Below, in pieces: positions 28,102 through 37,846 of a DNA stretch of 53,075 nucleotides. Origin of the DNA: Bacteroidales bacterium (GTDB lineage Bacteria > Bacteroidota > Bacteroidia > Bacteroidales > UBA932); the NCBI GenBank assembly GCA_017469845.1, contig JAFUFP010000025.1:1-53075 (forward strand), in the 5' to 3' direction. The first letter of the stretch is position 1. The number at the start of each line of letters is the position of its first letter. The notes beneath the pieces are model-generated. The model was given only the letters and a program-made list of their open reading frames with translations. It ran no database searches and was not told the origin of the DNA. The translations under genes and the position numbers were made by a program.

Positions 28102-30372
28102 ATGACGTCTTCCATAAAGATATTCTACGACAGATTCCAAACCTCGGTAAAGGCTTGTTCCGATATGTTGTCCCGTCCACTCACCTACGGCGAGAAAGTG
28201 CTTTATTCGCATCTTTGTGATATGGCCGATCTGGGTGGGGACCTTGTCCGCGGTCAGTCCTATATGAATTTCTCTCCCGACAGGGTGGCGATGCAGGATG
28301 CGACGGCCCAGATGGCGCTGCTCCTGTTCCTCAACGCCGGAAAGGATGAAGCGGCGGTTCCCGCTTCCGTCCACTGCGACCATCTTATCGTCGCCAAGGA
28401 AGGACTCGAAAAGGACCTTCCCGCGGCAAAGGGATACAATGAAGAGATATATTCATTCCTTCATGACGTTTCCCTCAAATACGGGATAGATTTCTGGGGA
28501 CCCGGTGAAGGAATCATCCATCAGGTGGTTCTGGAGAACTACGCGATTCCCGGCGGGATGATGATCGGAACCGATTCCCACACCCCCAATGCCGGAGGCC
28601 TCGGGATGGCCGCCATCGGAGTGGGAGGAGCCGATGCCGTCGATGTGCTTACGGCCCAGCCCTGGGAACTTAAGGTCCCGAAGATCGTCGGAGTCCATCT
28701 TATCGGGAAACTCTCCGGATGGGCTTCACCGAAGGATGTCATTCTCACCATCCTCGAAAAGCTCACCGTGAAGGGCGGGACAAACAAGATATTCGAATAC
28801 TTCGGAGAAGGGGTGTCGTCCCTCAGCGCTACCGGAAGGGCCACCATATGCAATATGGGAGCCGAGCTCGGAGCCACTTTCTCCATATTCCCCTATGATA
28901 CCAATACCGGAGAATATCTCCGAAAGACCGGAAGGGGAGAGGTCGCCTCCATCTGTGACGGTATCTCTTCATATCTATGTGCAGATCCGGAAGTCTGTGC
29001 TTCACCCTCATCATATTATGACGAGGTGCTGGAAATTGACCTTTCCGAGGTTGAAACCCACCTCAACGGCCCGTTCACTCCCGATGCCGGTCATCCGGTA
29101 TCCTCGATGAAGGACTTCGTGAAGGAAAGCGGAATTCCCGCCGAAGTGGGTGCCGCGCTTATCGGCTCCTGCACAAACTCCAGTTACGAAGACCTTTCCA
29201 GGGCAGCTTCGGTTCTTGAAGGCGCTCTTTCGAAGAATATTCCGATGAAGGCCAAGCTCCTTGTCAATCCCGGATCTTCGCAGATTCTTGCCGTTTGCGA
29301 AAAGGACGGCATCATGGACGTTTTCAGACAGGCCGGTGCTACGATAATGACCTGTGCATGCGGAGCTTGCATCGGTCAGTGGGCGAGGTATTCCGATCCT
29401 TCGGAAATGACTCGCAACTCCATAGTCACATCCTTCAACCGCAATTTCCGCTCAAGGGCCGACGGAAATCCCGACACCTTCGCCTTCGTCGCTTCACCTG
29501 AAATGGTGGCCGCTATAGCCGTATCCGGAAAGCTTGACTTCAACCCGGTCACGGATACTGTCGCTGATGCCGAAGGTAACGAGGTACTACTCCCCGTTCC
29601 CTCAGGAAAGGTCTTCCCCAAGGGGAACATCCTTGATGTTCCGCGCTTCTCTTCATCCCTTTCCAAGGAAGAGAAGGATGCCATCCGGGTGAAGATTTCC
29701 CCGGATTCGCAGAGGCTTCAGATCCTTTCCCCTTTCCCCGCTTGGGACGGAAAGGATATGGAGAACTTGAGGCTGCTCCTGAAGGTCAAGGGCAAATGCA
29801 CGACCGACCATATCAGCCAGGCCGGAAAATGGCTCCGTTTCAGGGGACACCTCGAGAACATATCGGGCAATCTCCTTATGGGCGCCACGAACTTCTTCGG
29901 AGGTGAAGTGGACTGCGTCGTCAACTCCCTGACCGGAGAAAAGGGCAGGGTCTCCGAAACCGCCGCCTCTTACAAGAAGGCAGGTCTTTCTTCCATAGTG
30001 GTGGCGGAAGACAACTACGGGGAAGGATCAAGCCGCGAACATGCGGCGATGGAACCCCGTTTCCTCGGAGTGAAGGTCGTGCTCGCGAAAAGTTTCGCAA
30101 GGATCCATGAGACCAATCTCAAGAAGCAGGGAATGCTTGCCCTCACTTTCGCTGATCCCGCCGACTACGACAGGATAAGGGAAGATGACCTGATCTCAGT
30201 TAGAGGATTGGAGAGCTTCTCCCCGTCAGCTCCTCTGGAAGTCGTGCTTCATCATTCCGACGGAAGTGAGGAAAGTGTGCAGGCGAATCATACCTACAAT
30301 GACCTCCAGATATCCTGGTTCAAGGCTGGAAGCGCCCTCAATTATCTGAAAAACAACGAACAAAACAAATAG
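28102..30372 (+). CDS. acn: Aconitate hydratase
   Basis: A 756-residue [4Fe-4S] enzyme that isomerises citrate to isocitrate in the TCA cycle. The cluster ligands are Cys357 ([11 protein letters not shown]), Cys420 and Cys423 ([10 protein letters not shown]). This spacing is the same as in mitochondrial aconitase (C-x62-C-x2-C). [14 protein letters not shown] (about 154-167) and the C-terminal swivel domain with [15 protein letters not shown] (about 640-654) complete the family features. It is the first gene of an acn-icd-gltA operon with a 10-base gap to icd, an arrangement typical of Bacteroidota that make 2-oxoglutarate by the oxidative branch. Confidence 0.97.
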   Translation: MTSSIKIFYDRFQTSVKACSDMLSRPLTYGEKVLYSHLCDMADLGGDLVRGQSYMNFSPDRVAMQDATAQMALLLFLNAGKDEAAVPASVHCDHLIVAKEGLEKDLPAAKGYNEEIYSFLHDVSLKYGIDFWGPGEGIIHQVVLENYAIPGGMMIGTDSHTPNAGGLGMAAIGVGGADAVDVLTAQPWELKVPKIVGVHLIGKLSGWASPKDVILTILEKLTVKGGTNKIFEYFGEGVSSLSATGRATICNMGAELGATFSIFPYDTNTGEYLRKTGRGEVASICDGISSYLCADPEVCASPSSYYDEVLEIDLSEVETHLNGPFTPDAGHPVSSMKDFVKESGIPAEVGAALIGSCTNSSYEDLSRAASVLEGALSKNIPMKAKLLVNPGSSQILAVCEKDGIMDVFRQAGATIMTCACGACIGQWARYSDPSEMTRNSIVTSFNRNFRSRADGNPDTFAFVASPEMVAAIAVSGKLDFNPVTDTVADAEGNEVLLPVPSGKVFPKGNILDVPRFSSSLSKEEKDAIRVKISPDSQRLQILSPFPAWDGKDMENLRLLLKVKGKCTTDHISQAGKWLRFRGHLENISGNLLMGATNFFGGEVDCVVNSLTGEKGRVSETAASYKKAGLSSIVVAEDNYGEGSSREHAAMEPRFLGVKVVLAKSFARIHETNLKKQGMLALTFADPADYDRIREDDLISVRGLESFSPSAPLEVVLHHSDGSEESVQANHTYNDLQISWFKAGSALNYLKNNEQNK

Positions 30373-30382
30373 CAGCAGACCT

Positions 30383-31567
30383 ATGTCCAGAATCACCAAA
30401 TCAGAGGGACGCCTCATTGTCCCCGAAAACCCCACGATCCCCTTCATCACAGGAGATGGAGTCGGTGCGGAAATCTCTCCCGTCTGTCGGGAGGTGGTCG
30501 ATACGGCCGTATCATACGCTTACGGGCAGACAAGAAAGATCGACTGGATGGAAGTTGATGCGGGAGAAGCCTCTTTCAAGAAAAACGGAAGTTGGCTTCC
30601 CGATGAGACCCTCCAGGCGTTCAAGGACTACCTTGTCGGTATCAAGGGACCCCTCAAGACACCGGTCGGCAAGGGAATCCGTTCCCTCAACGTCGCCCTC
30701 CGCCAGGAACTCGACCTTTACGTGTGCCAGAGGCCGGTGAGGTACTTTGAAGGGGTGAAGTCTCCGGTAAGACACCCCGAGAGGGTGGATATGTGCGTTT
30801 TCAGGGAGAATACCGAGGATATCTACGCCGGAATAGAGTGGGCGAGCGGAACTCCCGAAGCTGAGAAGTTCGGAACCTTCCTCCGTGAGGAGATGGGAGT
30901 GGGCAAGGTGCGTTTCCCTGAGACATCCGCTTACGGGGTGAAGCCCGTATCCAAGGAAGGGACCAGAAGGCTCGTGCGCAGCGCCATCGAGTACGCCCTT
31001 TCCACGAACCGTCCCACGGTCACTCTCGTGCACAAGGGCAACATCATGAAGTTCACGGAAGGAGGATTCCGCGACTGGGGATATGAACTTGCGAGGGAGG
31101 AGTTCGGCGACTGTCTGGACTCGGGGAAACTCGTCGTCAACGACTGTATCTGTGACGCCTTCCTCCAGAACGCCCTTCTGTATCCTGAGAGGTACAATGT
31201 CGTGGCTACGCTCAATCTCAACGGGGATTACGTTTCCGACATGCTGGCCGCGCAGGTCGGAGGTATCGGAATATCCCCCGGAGCGAACATCAATTACGAA
31301 AGCGGACATGCGATTTTCGAGGCGACCCACGGAATAGCTCCGGACATCGCCGGAAAGGATATCGTCAATCCTTCATCCATCATCCTCTCGGCCGTTATGA
31401 TGCTTGAGTACATGGGATGGAAGGAAGCCGCTTCCCTTATCGTAAATGCCCTTTCCCTTGCTATCAGGGAAGGGAGAACCACTGCCGATCTCACCCGCAG
31501 AGGCTCCGCCGGCCTCGGGACGAAAGAATTCGGCCGTACTCTTTGCTCCCTCATGGGGTTGGAGTAA
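30383..31567 (+). CDS. icd: Isocitrate dehydrogenase, predicted NAD+-preferring
   Basis: A 394-residue dimeric-type decarboxylating isocitrate dehydrogenase that produces 2-oxoglutarate. [20 protein letters not shown] carries the substrate-binding Ser and Arg residues of the E. coli enzyme, and [13 protein letters not shown] and [24 protein letters not shown] are conserved. In the coenzyme loop [13 protein letters not shown], Asp321-Ile322 occupy the positions of E. coli Lys344-Tyr345, which bind the 2'-phosphate of NADP. Exchange to Asp-Ile is the classical switch to NAD+, so this protein may use NAD+ despite its family name. It is shorter than the E. coli enzyme (416). It lies between acn and gltA in the operon. 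Confidence 0.93.
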   Translation: MSRITKSEGRLIVPENPTIPFITGDGVGAEISPVCREVVDTAVSYAYGQTRKIDWMEVDAGEASFKKNGSWLPDETLQAFKDYLVGIKGPLKTPVGKGIRSLNVALRQELDLYVCQRPVRYFEGVKSPVRHPERVDMCVFRENTEDIYAGIEWASGTPEAEKFGTFLREEMGVGKVRFPETSAYGVKPVSKEGTRRLVRSAIEYALSTNRPTVTLVHKGNIMKFTEGGFRDWGYELAREEFGDCLDSGKLVVNDCICDAFLQNALLYPERYNVVATLNLNGDYVSDMLAAQVGGIGISPGANINYESGHAIFEATHGIAPDIAGKDIVNPSSIILSAVMMLEYMGWKEAASLIVNALSLAIREGRTTADLTRRGSAGLGTKEFGRTLCSLMGLE

Positions 31568-31609
31568 TATCTTTATCGTAGTAACGGACTTGACAAAAAA
31601 TAGACGGAC

Positions 31610-32953
31610 ATGAACAAAGAATACCTGGTATACAAGCTCGGCGAAAAGGTGAAGACCACCTGCCGCATCGACAGCAGTCTTTTCCCCAAATACGGAGTGA
31701 AGAGGGGACTCCGCAACGAGGACGGATCCGGAGTTCTCGTCGGACTCACCAACGTCGGAAACGTCGTCGGATATGAACGTCAGGAAGACGGTACTCTTTC
31801 ACCTGTCGAGGGACAGCTCTTTTACCGTGGGGTTGAACTCAAGGACCTCGTGCGCCCTCTTCTGAGGGACAAGCGATTCGGATTCGAAGAGATAGCTTAT
31901 CTCCTTCTTTCGGGTGAACTTCCCGATGAAGAGGAACTCCAGGCATTCCGTGAAATCCTCAACTCCAAGATGGTCCTTGACCACAGGTCTCTCGTCCACA
32001 TCATCGACCTCGAGGGATCGAACATCATGAACATCCTTGCACGTTGCGTCCTGGAGATGTATACCTTCGACCCCAATCCTGACGACATCTCGAGGGACAA
32101 CCTTATGAGGCAGTCCATAGACCTTATCGCAAAGTTCCCCACGATAATCGCCTATGCCTTCAACTCATACAGGCATTCCCTCCAGGGTAGGAGCCTTCAT
32201 ATCCGTCACCCCCAGGAAAATCTCTCCCTTGCGGAGAATTTCCTGCACATGCTGAAGAACGAGTACACCGACCTCGAGGCCAGGATGCTGGACCTTCTCC
32301 TCATTACCCAGGCCGAACACGGCGGAGGTAACAACTCCACCTTCACGGTGAGGGTAACCTCTTCAACCTGCACGGACACCTATTCCTCGATTGCGGCCGG
32401 TATCGGTTCCCTCAAGGGCAAACTCCACGGAGGTGCCAACATAATGGTGACGGACATGTTCCATCATCTGTGCAAGGCGATAAAGAATTGGGAAGACGAG
32501 AAGGAGATCGATTCTTACCTTGAAAAGATGCTCAAGAAGGAAGCTTACGACAAGTCCGGGCTCATCTACGGTCTCGGCCATGCCGTGTACACTCTCAGTG
32601 ATCCCAGGGCGGAATCCCTCAAAGAACTGGCCGGAATGCTCGCCACCGAGAAGGGTCTTACCAAGGAGTACGAGTTCCTGCGCCGGATTGAGGATAGGGG
32701 CAAGGCCTGCATAACGAAGTTCAAGAAGATGAAGAGGCCGGTCTGCGCGAATCTTGATTTTTACTCGGGATTCATATACGAGATGATAGGTCTTCCGAAG
32801 GAGATATACACTCCCATATTCGCGATGGCGAGGATCGTCGGATGGTGCGCGCACAGAATCGAGGAGCTCAATTTTGACGAGGCCAGGATCATACGCCCGG
32901 CCTATATGAACCTGAGGAACGTCAAAAAGTACGTGGAACTGAAGGACAGATAG
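31610..32953 (+). CDS. gltA: Citrate synthase
   Basis: A 447-residue citrate synthase condensing oxaloacetate and acetyl-CoA. The three catalytic positions are visible: His in TQAEHGGGNNSTFTVR (about 232-247), His in IYGLGHAVYTLSDPRA (about 318-333) and Asp in CANLDFYSGFIYEMIG (about 378-393). LHGGANIMV follows the first motif. An N-terminal extension of about 60 residues with a basic region precedes the core, as in other Bacteroidota enzymes. It is the last gene of the acn-icd-gltA operon, 42 bases after icd, with a strong terminator about 60 bases downstream. Confidence 0.96.
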   Translation: MNKEYLVYKLGEKVKTTCRIDSSLFPKYGVKRGLRNEDGSGVLVGLTNVGNVVGYERQEDGTLSPVEGQLFYRGVELKDLVRPLLRDKRFGFEEIAYLLLSGELPDEEELQAFREILNSKMVLDHRSLVHIIDLEGSNIMNILARCVLEMYTFDPNPDDISRDNLMRQSIDLIAKFPTIIAYAFNSYRHSLQGRSLHIRHPQENLSLAENFLHMLKNEYTDLEARMLDLLLITQAEHGGGNNSTFTVRVTSSTCTDTYSSIAAGIGSLKGKLHGGANIMVTDMFHHLCKAIKNWEDEKEIDSYLEKMLKKEAYDKSGLIYGLGHAVYTLSDPRAESLKELAGMLATEKGLTKEYEFLRRIEDRGKACITKFKKMKRPVCANLDFYSGFIYEMIGLPKEIYTPIFAMARIVGWCAHRIEELNFDEARIIRPAYMNLRNVKKYVELKDR

Positions 32954-33015
32954 ACCTCACATCCACTTCTCCCGTTCCGTGTTGCGGGATATCTGGGACA
33001 TCTTTGCAATACTTG

Positions 33016-33042
33016 AAAGGACTTGACTCAAGTCCTTTTTTT
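33016..33042 (+). terminator. Rho-independent terminator of the acn-icd-gltA operon
   Basis: A perfect 10-bp stem (33016-33025 with 33029-33038) with a 3-base loop runs into a T-tract of seven (33036-33042). Confidence 0.92.
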
Positions 33043-33105
33043 GTCTTAGTGTGCTATTGGCGAAGAAAACAGAGGAGAGAAGAAATGGGTTCTTCCAGGT
33101 GCCTC

Positions 33106-34575
33106 CTACTTGAAATGCCTTTCCAAGATCTCTTTCTGCTCCTCTGACGAGAGCGTCTTTTTCATGGCACCGAGAACGGACTCATACAGCTCGCTTTTCT
33201 TCGTGAACACCCGGCGTCTCTCCTGTCCGTCGATGGTCGCGTAAAGATGAATGTTCCCGGTATCAGTCATCTCGAACCGAATCAGATCCGAAGCGGTGAC
33301 GGCCGGAGCAAAGACATCCGGAGACAATTCGCGGAGCCGTGACTCTATGATGCCGATGAAGAACGGAGCGACACCGTTCGCTGAAGCAAGTGACCGAAAG
33401 TCCTCGAGAGCTTCCTTGACCTTGTCGATGTACTTCGCGGGATTCTTGATGTCGTTCTGGGCTGCAAAGGCCAGCAGGTCCGCGGTTGTTATATCTTCGA
33501 ACTTTCCCCGAACGGAGAATTCGTGATGCCTCTCAGGTATGGCAGCGGTCTTCAAGATGAAGCAGAGATCATAAGCAGGGGAGAGGTGCCATGAACCATC
33601 CTTCTCCATGATGAAGGAGAAGTTCTTGGCGTGGTCGTCCGTATTGTTGGAAAGAATATTGAAGACCATCCGCAGGAAGAGCTCGTTCAGCTCATTCTGG
33701 GGGATGGAGAGTTGCCTGCATGTGGTGAAGAGGTCCTCGTAGCAATACGCTTCAGGATTGACCGCGGCGAGGGTTTGTGTGAAAACCTTCTCCCCGTTCC
33801 TGCGGTCAAATCGTTCGGTCAGGAAATGATGGATGCCTTCCACTTCGATCAGACGGGACGGCATCATCGTGACCCCGGCCCGGGTAGCCAGGTCGTACCA
33901 GGTCTTCTCAATCTCAGAGAGACAGAATTCGGGGGTATTGAACTTAAGGATGTAATACTTCCTGTCGCCTCTTGCCGAGGTCTGACCGGAGAAGATGTTT
34001 CCTTCTCCATCAATCGCAATGATGGCTTTCTTGAAGCGTCCGCCGGCTGATGTTCCGACTGCCATCAAGGCCTTCTGCGTAAGCGTCTCTTCCGGGGAAA
34101 TGATGGCGTGCTCGCGGTCCTGCTCAATCTTCTTCGCAAGGTCGTATAGTTTCGGGATTATAAGCTTCTCGTTCGGGCTGAAAGTCTCTTCACTGCAGGG
34201 GACGAATTCGAGCGCACCCATGGCACGGCTACCGACGAAGGAGAGTTTCGCCAGGGGAGTCTTGTCTTTCTCGTGATAGTGATGCTCTGCGAACCACTGA
34301 TCAAAAAGGGTGTTACCCCAATCATCCGGAAGCGAGTCCGCGATGAACGGGGGAAGTTTCTGATACTTTGCGGAGTCCGTGTTGCCATAGATGGCGAAAC
34401 GGGCTGCGGGACTCTTCGATGATGCGGTCAGCGGTGCGATGTCGAGCCCCGATGAGAGATATTCCGGCGAAAAGAAAAAATAGGAGTTCCCCTTTACCGG
34501 ATTCCAGCAAAGCTGTCCGATCTCCTGGCCCCAGAGCATGACACTCAATCTGCCGCCGTCTATATTCCTAGCCAT
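33106..34575 (-). CDS. hipA: HipA-family serine/threonine kinase toxin
   Basis: A 489-residue HipA-type kinase. The N-1 subdomain (about 1-120) is followed by the HipA_C kinase part: Gly-rich loop TSAGGRFKKA (175-184), likely ATP-binding Lys211 in YILKFNTPE, catalytic Asp313 and metal-binding Asn318 in NTDDHAKNFSF, and Asp336 in SPAYDL (DFG equivalent). E. coli HipA phosphorylates glutamyl-tRNA synthetase and causes growth arrest; the target here is unknown. The protein is about 50 residues longer than E. coli HipA owing to a C-terminal segment (about 410-489). Its start overlaps the end of hipB by 8 bases. All key residues are present, so it is probably active. Confidence 0.93.
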   Translation of the reverse strand: MARNIDGGRLSVMLWGQEIGQLCWNPVKGNSYFFFSPEYLSSGLDIAPLTASSKSPAARFAIYGNTDSAKYQKLPPFIADSLPDDWGNTLFDQWFAEHHYHEKDKTPLAKLSFVGSRAMGALEFVPCSEETFSPNEKLIIPKLYDLAKKIEQDREHAIISPEETLTQKALMAVGTSAGGRFKKAIIAIDGEGNIFSGQTSARGDRKYYILKFNTPEFCLSEIEKTWYDLATRAGVTMMPSRLIEVEGIHHFLTERFDRRNGEKVFTQTLAAVNPEAYCYEDLFTTCRQLSIPQNELNELFLRMVFNILSNNTDDHAKNFSFIMEKDGSWHLSPAYDLCFILKTAAIPERHHEFSVRGKFEDITTADLLAFAAQNDIKNPAKYIDKVKEALEDFRSLASANGVAPFFIGIIESRLRELSPDVFAPAVTASDLIRFEMTDTGNIHLYATIDGQERRRVFTKKSELYESVLGAMKKTLSSEEQKEILERHFK

Positions 34576-34876
34576 TGTTCTTCCTCCTTACTCTTTTTTG
34601 CTGATGTTCCGGTGCCATCAGATATGGGTTCGCGGGCTGCTCCGGAATCAGCTCGTCGAACCTGTCCAGTAGGCCGACTGTCCGGAGCAGGGCCATCAGG
34701 TTGGTAATATTCATATTCGTGATAGTGCCCGTCTCAAACTTGTGGACAGTTGATACGGAGACCCCCGCAGCCTTGGACAAGTCTCCTTGGGAAAGGTTCA
34801 TCAGCAACCTGTAATCCTTGAACCTCAGCCCAAGCATTTGCAGGATCTGAGTGTTCGAATACTTCTTCAAGTCCAT
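34568..34876 (-). CDS. hipB: HipB-like XRE-family antitoxin/repressor
   Basis: A 102-residue DNA-binding protein. The helix-turn-helix is at about residues 16-72, with LSQGDLSKAAGVSVSTVHKF and ETGTITNMNITNLMALL. A basic tail (KRVRRKNNG) ends the protein. It is the first gene of the hipBA operon and overlaps hipA by 8 bases. By family precedent it binds HipA and represses the operon through upstream palindromes; a 14-bp palindrome overlapping the -7 box lies 26 bases upstream. Confidence 0.92.
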   Translation of the reverse strand: MDLKKYSNTQILQMLGLRFKDYRLLMNLSQGDLSKAAGVSVSTVHKFETGTITNMNITNLMALLRTVGLLDRFDELIPEQPANPYLMAPEHQQKRVRRKNNG

Positions 34877-34897
34877 AAAGCGTCAGTTTTGTCGAGG

Positions 34898-34928
34898 CAA
34901 ATGTAATAAATTACAGATAAAACTCAAA
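34898..34928 (-). promoter_or_regulatory. hipBA promoter with overlapping 14-bp palindromic operator
   Basis: On the - strand the -33 TTTG (34928-34925) and -7 TACATTTG (34905-34898) are separated by exactly 19 bases, a full consensus Bacteroidota promoter. The perfect palindrome TGTAAT-AA-ATTACA at 34902-34915 covers the upstream half of the -7 box, so a protein bound there would block sigma. It is the probable HipB site. Confidence 0.7.
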
Positions 34929-35022
34929 TATTTAGGTTAAACTCTATTTTATTATAGTTTATTTCGGTGCATCCGGGTAAACACCGGTGCCAGGGTGTCT
35001 GTCCAATTCTTTTCCCTTAGTA

Positions 35023-35460
35023 TTGTGCCAGCCCGTTGGCATTTCTGTTGAAGAAGAGCGGTGAGTGTATGTCATAACCAAGTTCTCGGATCTTATGAGG
35101 CAGGAGTATCGCGAAAGCGATGAATCTTTTCCCGAAAAGGAGGGACGGCTTGTTTTCCTGAGTTTCTTCAAACCGATAATCAATGGGACGGGGTTTTATT
35201 ATGTCGAACCGCGGACAAGAAACAATCGCCGCATGGACCTTGTCGTAACCTACGGCAAGGAAGAATTCATCGTCGAACTTAAAATCTGGCGGGGCGAGAA
35301 ATATGAACAGAGCGGAAGGGAGCAACTTTCCGAGTATCTTTCTTCACGGGGACAAAACAAAGGTTACCTTGTGACATTCGATTTCTCGAAAACAAGGCAG
35401 GATAAAGACCCTGAATGGGTGGAAGTCGGTGACAAAAGAATAGTCGAAGTCGTGATCTGA
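35023..35460 (+). pseudogene. Decayed ATPase/PD-(D/E)XK nuclease-type gene (N-terminal tip plus C-terminal nuclease)
   Basis: From a GTG at 35065 the frame encodes 131 residues. These match the C-terminal nuclease part of the AAA-ATPase-like proteins common in Bacteroidota. Asp58 in NRRMDLVV and the Glu71-x-Lys73 pair in FIVELKIWRGE form the PD-(D/E)XK site, followed by EQLSEYL and NKGYLVTFDFSK. In the same frame, just before a TGA at 35062-35064, the bases from 35023 read PVGISVEEER, then VYV after the stop. This resembles the family's opening (LPIGIxxFExIR...YVYVDKT). The ATPase domain of several hundred residues is missing. I therefore read it as an internally deleted remnant with one in-frame stop. 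A short nuclease-only protein could still be made from 35065 or the ATG at 35095. Confidence 0.6.
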
Positions 35461-35496
35461 AGGCTCCAGAGACGCAACTGCGTTTCTTCCCTTATC

Positions 35497-37089
35497 CTAT
35501 TTGTAGACGAATTCGAACTCGTCGAGATGCAGTACGCTTCCTCTGCCTCCGGTGAAGTAGTCGCCCAGGGCGCTTGAGGAAGCGACGATCACTATCTTCG
35601 TCGGTTTACGGGTGGAGCGGTACTCCAGCGGCATTTCGAAGTTTATGAACCCTTCGGTGTCTTCTGAAACGGCGACTCTTCCGTATGCTATGATTCCCGG
35701 ATCGTTCTCGAAATCCACGAACACCTTTTCGGCACTGAGGACATGGAACTGCTCTTCCCAGTCGGTGAGGATCACGATGACATGCCCGGTGTCGTTTTTC
35801 CCGAGCAGGTCCTTGTGATCGGCATCCGCATCGGTAATCGGGGCGGGCTTGTAACTGATGTATCCCTTCATGGATACCGGTCTTGATTCGAAAGGTACTC
35901 CCCAAGCCAGTTCGGCTCCCAATCCTGCAAGTTTGACGAAGTTGCCGGTGAAGAGGTTTCCGGCGGCGAACTTCACGACCGCATAGCTGCTTTCGAGTCT
36001 TGCCGATTTCTTCCCTTCTCCGCTAACTGCCACGAAATCCTCGTCCGGAGTTGTAGCACTGCCGGTGAAGGAAGCCGTCGCCTTGTTGGCGGAGTCCCAA
36101 ATGAGGTGATCCCCGTCGGCACCGCTCAGATACGGATACCAGACCTTCCCGTCCTGATGCCAGTCATCGAAACTCATGTTGTAAAGCTGGCTCGGCACTT
36201 CGGTTGAGAAAGTCTTTTCCGGGGAAACTGTCCCGTCGCAGCGTACTCTCGCCATGTATTCGACACCGGGCTCAAGTCCCTCGATTGTGGCGGATATTCC
36301 TACTCCGGCTACGACCGCATCCTCCGCCACCGTCCATTCCTCCGAGAAGGCAGAACGATACTCGATGACGGGATTCTCCCCTTTGAATATGCCCCTCAGT
36401 TTTGCGGAGTACGAATATGCGTCGACGGATACTATCATCGTGTTGACTTCGATCTGGATGGCTTTCACGGTCCATACCCTCGTTTCCCCTTTGTACTTGA
36501 CGTCGAATGTCCTTTCCAGTACACATGAAAGGGTCATCGGGAAATGGACATCTTCGGTAACCGAATAGACCGTATTGAAGTCACTGTCCCATCCCGTGGT
36601 GGAAACGATTTCGGAACCTTCGGGTTCCAACTTCATGTCCCGGAAGACAACGGAAGAAAGGGGCTGGCTGTCCGCCACATAGACGTATGCCATCCTCTCG
36701 GAGGGATTGAAACGCGCCTCCTCCATCTGGTTGTCGCAGACGATGTATCGGCTGATTTGCTGGACTGCCGAGATGGTCCATTCATAATCCTGGTAAGTGC
36801 GCAGGGTTATCGTGATGGGGGAGCGGAGGTCCAGAACGGATGGAAGGGGTTCGACAGGGGTCGCTTCTTCACTGTACTGGACGGAAACAAGGCGCAGGGA
36901 TCCCATGTCAGCGGTCTCGTCAAGGTATATGACCGCTTCCCTGGATTCGGGGTCTATCTTGAGGTCAATCTGTCCTTCGACCTGAAGGTCGAGGATGTTT
37001 CCCTTCACGATGGGATAGTCCAGGTCGTTTTTGAAACGGCAGGACACAACCGAAAGAATAACCGCTATGAGAATCCCTGTCTTTTTCAT
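35497..37089 (-). CDS. PCMD-domain surface lipoprotein
   Basis: A 530-residue lipoprotein (signal peptide ending in LSVVSC, Cys17). After the Cys come two Ig-like beta regions (about 25-215), a fibronectin-III-like segment (about 222-295, with EGLEPGVEYMARVRCDGT), then a C-terminal jelly-roll of the putative carbohydrate metabolism domain (PCMD) type (about 300-530). The last begins YNMSFDDWHQDGKVWYP and ends GDYFTGGRGSVLHLDEFEF. Function is unknown; the domain is predicted to bind carbohydrate or to pack as a surface adhesin. It is the last gene of a five-gene operon and starts 1 base after the outer-membrane barrel gene stops. Confidence 0.8.
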   Translation of the reverse strand: MKKTGILIAVILSVVSCRFKNDLDYPIVKGNILDLQVEGQIDLKIDPESREAVIYLDETADMGSLRLVSVQYSEEATPVEPLPSVLDLRSPITITLRTYQDYEWTISAVQQISRYIVCDNQMEEARFNPSERMAYVYVADSQPLSSVVFRDMKLEPEGSEIVSTTGWDSDFNTVYSVTEDVHFPMTLSCVLERTFDVKYKGETRVWTVKAIQIEVNTMIVSVDAYSYSAKLRGIFKGENPVIEYRSAFSEEWTVAEDAVVAGVGISATIEGLEPGVEYMARVRCDGTVSPEKTFSTEVPSQLYNMSFDDWHQDGKVWYPYLSGADGDHLIWDSANKATASFTGSATTPDEDFVAVSGEGKKSARLESSYAVVKFAAGNLFTGNFVKLAGLGAELAWGVPFESRPVSMKGYISYKPAPITDADADHKDLLGKNDTGHVIVILTDWEEQFHVLSAEKVFVDFENDPGIIAYGRVAVSEDTEGFINFEMPLEYRSTRKPTKIVIVASSSALGDYFTGGRGSVLHLDEFEFVYK

Positions 37090-37090
37090 T

Positions 37091-37843
37091 CTAGAAATAG
37101 AATCTTGCTCCGAGCCTTATGTCAAGAAGATCTATGCCCCCGCTGAAATTGAACCTGGAGGCTTCGCTTGTTTTTACCTGGTTCTCCGACTGCTTGATGC
37201 TCGTCATCCCGAGTTCCGCAAGGCCCACTTGAGCCTCGAAGCAGACCTGGTTGGCGACGAAGAAACAAACTCCCGGATTGATGATGAGGGCGAAGTTGTT
37301 GGTGTCGTTGTACACTCCGTGCTTCAGTCCTTCCTCCATCGTGTAATTGATTCCTTGGGCGTACCTGTATCGGAATCCGCCTTCGACGAACCATCCGAAG
37401 ATCTTTGATCCCATGAAAGGCACGTAAAACCTTGTTACGAGGGCTGCGGCATATGATTGCCTGCGGTATCCCTTGTCTTCGATGCCGAAGGAAATGTCGT
37501 CATCGATGGAGATACCCGCATTGTCGACATTGAGCTTGGTGCTGCCGTATTTGATCTTGAGGCCGACGCTGAGGTTGTCCTTGATGAAATATTCCACGGA
37601 AGGGGCTATGCCGACATTGGAATATGATCCTTCCAGACCGGTGACGAGGGAAGGCATGAGGGTGAAACCGCCCTCTTTCCCGATTTCTCCGGAGGATCCG
37701 GAGAATGATACTCCGAATCCTACCGTTCCCTTCGGGATGAAAACGTTCTTCTCTTCATCGAATCCTCGGTCAAAGTTCGACTGGGCTCCAGCCCATGATG
37801 ATGCGGCCATGATGGCCACGAGGAGTGTCAATATCTTTTTCAT
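37091..37843 (-). CDS. Small outer-membrane beta-barrel protein
   Basis: A 250-residue protein with a signal peptide (about 1-20, ending in AGAQ) and alternating amphipathic strands consistent with an eight- to ten-stranded outer-membrane barrel. It includes KGTVGFGVSFSGSSG and GWFVEGGFRYRYAQG, and ends in LLDIRLGARFYF with the aromatic terminus used by the BAM machinery. No enzymatic motif was seen. It sits between two PCMD lipoprotein genes with gaps of 1 and 3 bases, so it is produced with them. It may anchor or present them, which is inference from operon structure. Confidence 0.8.
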   Translation of the reverse strand: MKKILTLLVAIMAASSWAGAQSNFDRGFDEEKNVFIPKGTVGFGVSFSGSSGEIGKEGGFTLMPSLVTGLEGSYSNVGIAPSVEYFIKDNLSVGLKIKYGSTKLNVDNAGISIDDDISFGIEDKGYRRQSYAAALVTRFYVPFMGSKIFGWFVEGGFRYRYAQGINYTMEEGLKHGVYNDTNNFALIINPGVCFFVANQVCFEAQVGLAELGMTSIKQSENQVKTSEASRFNFSGGIDLLDIRLGARFYF

Positions 37844-37846
37844 GAA

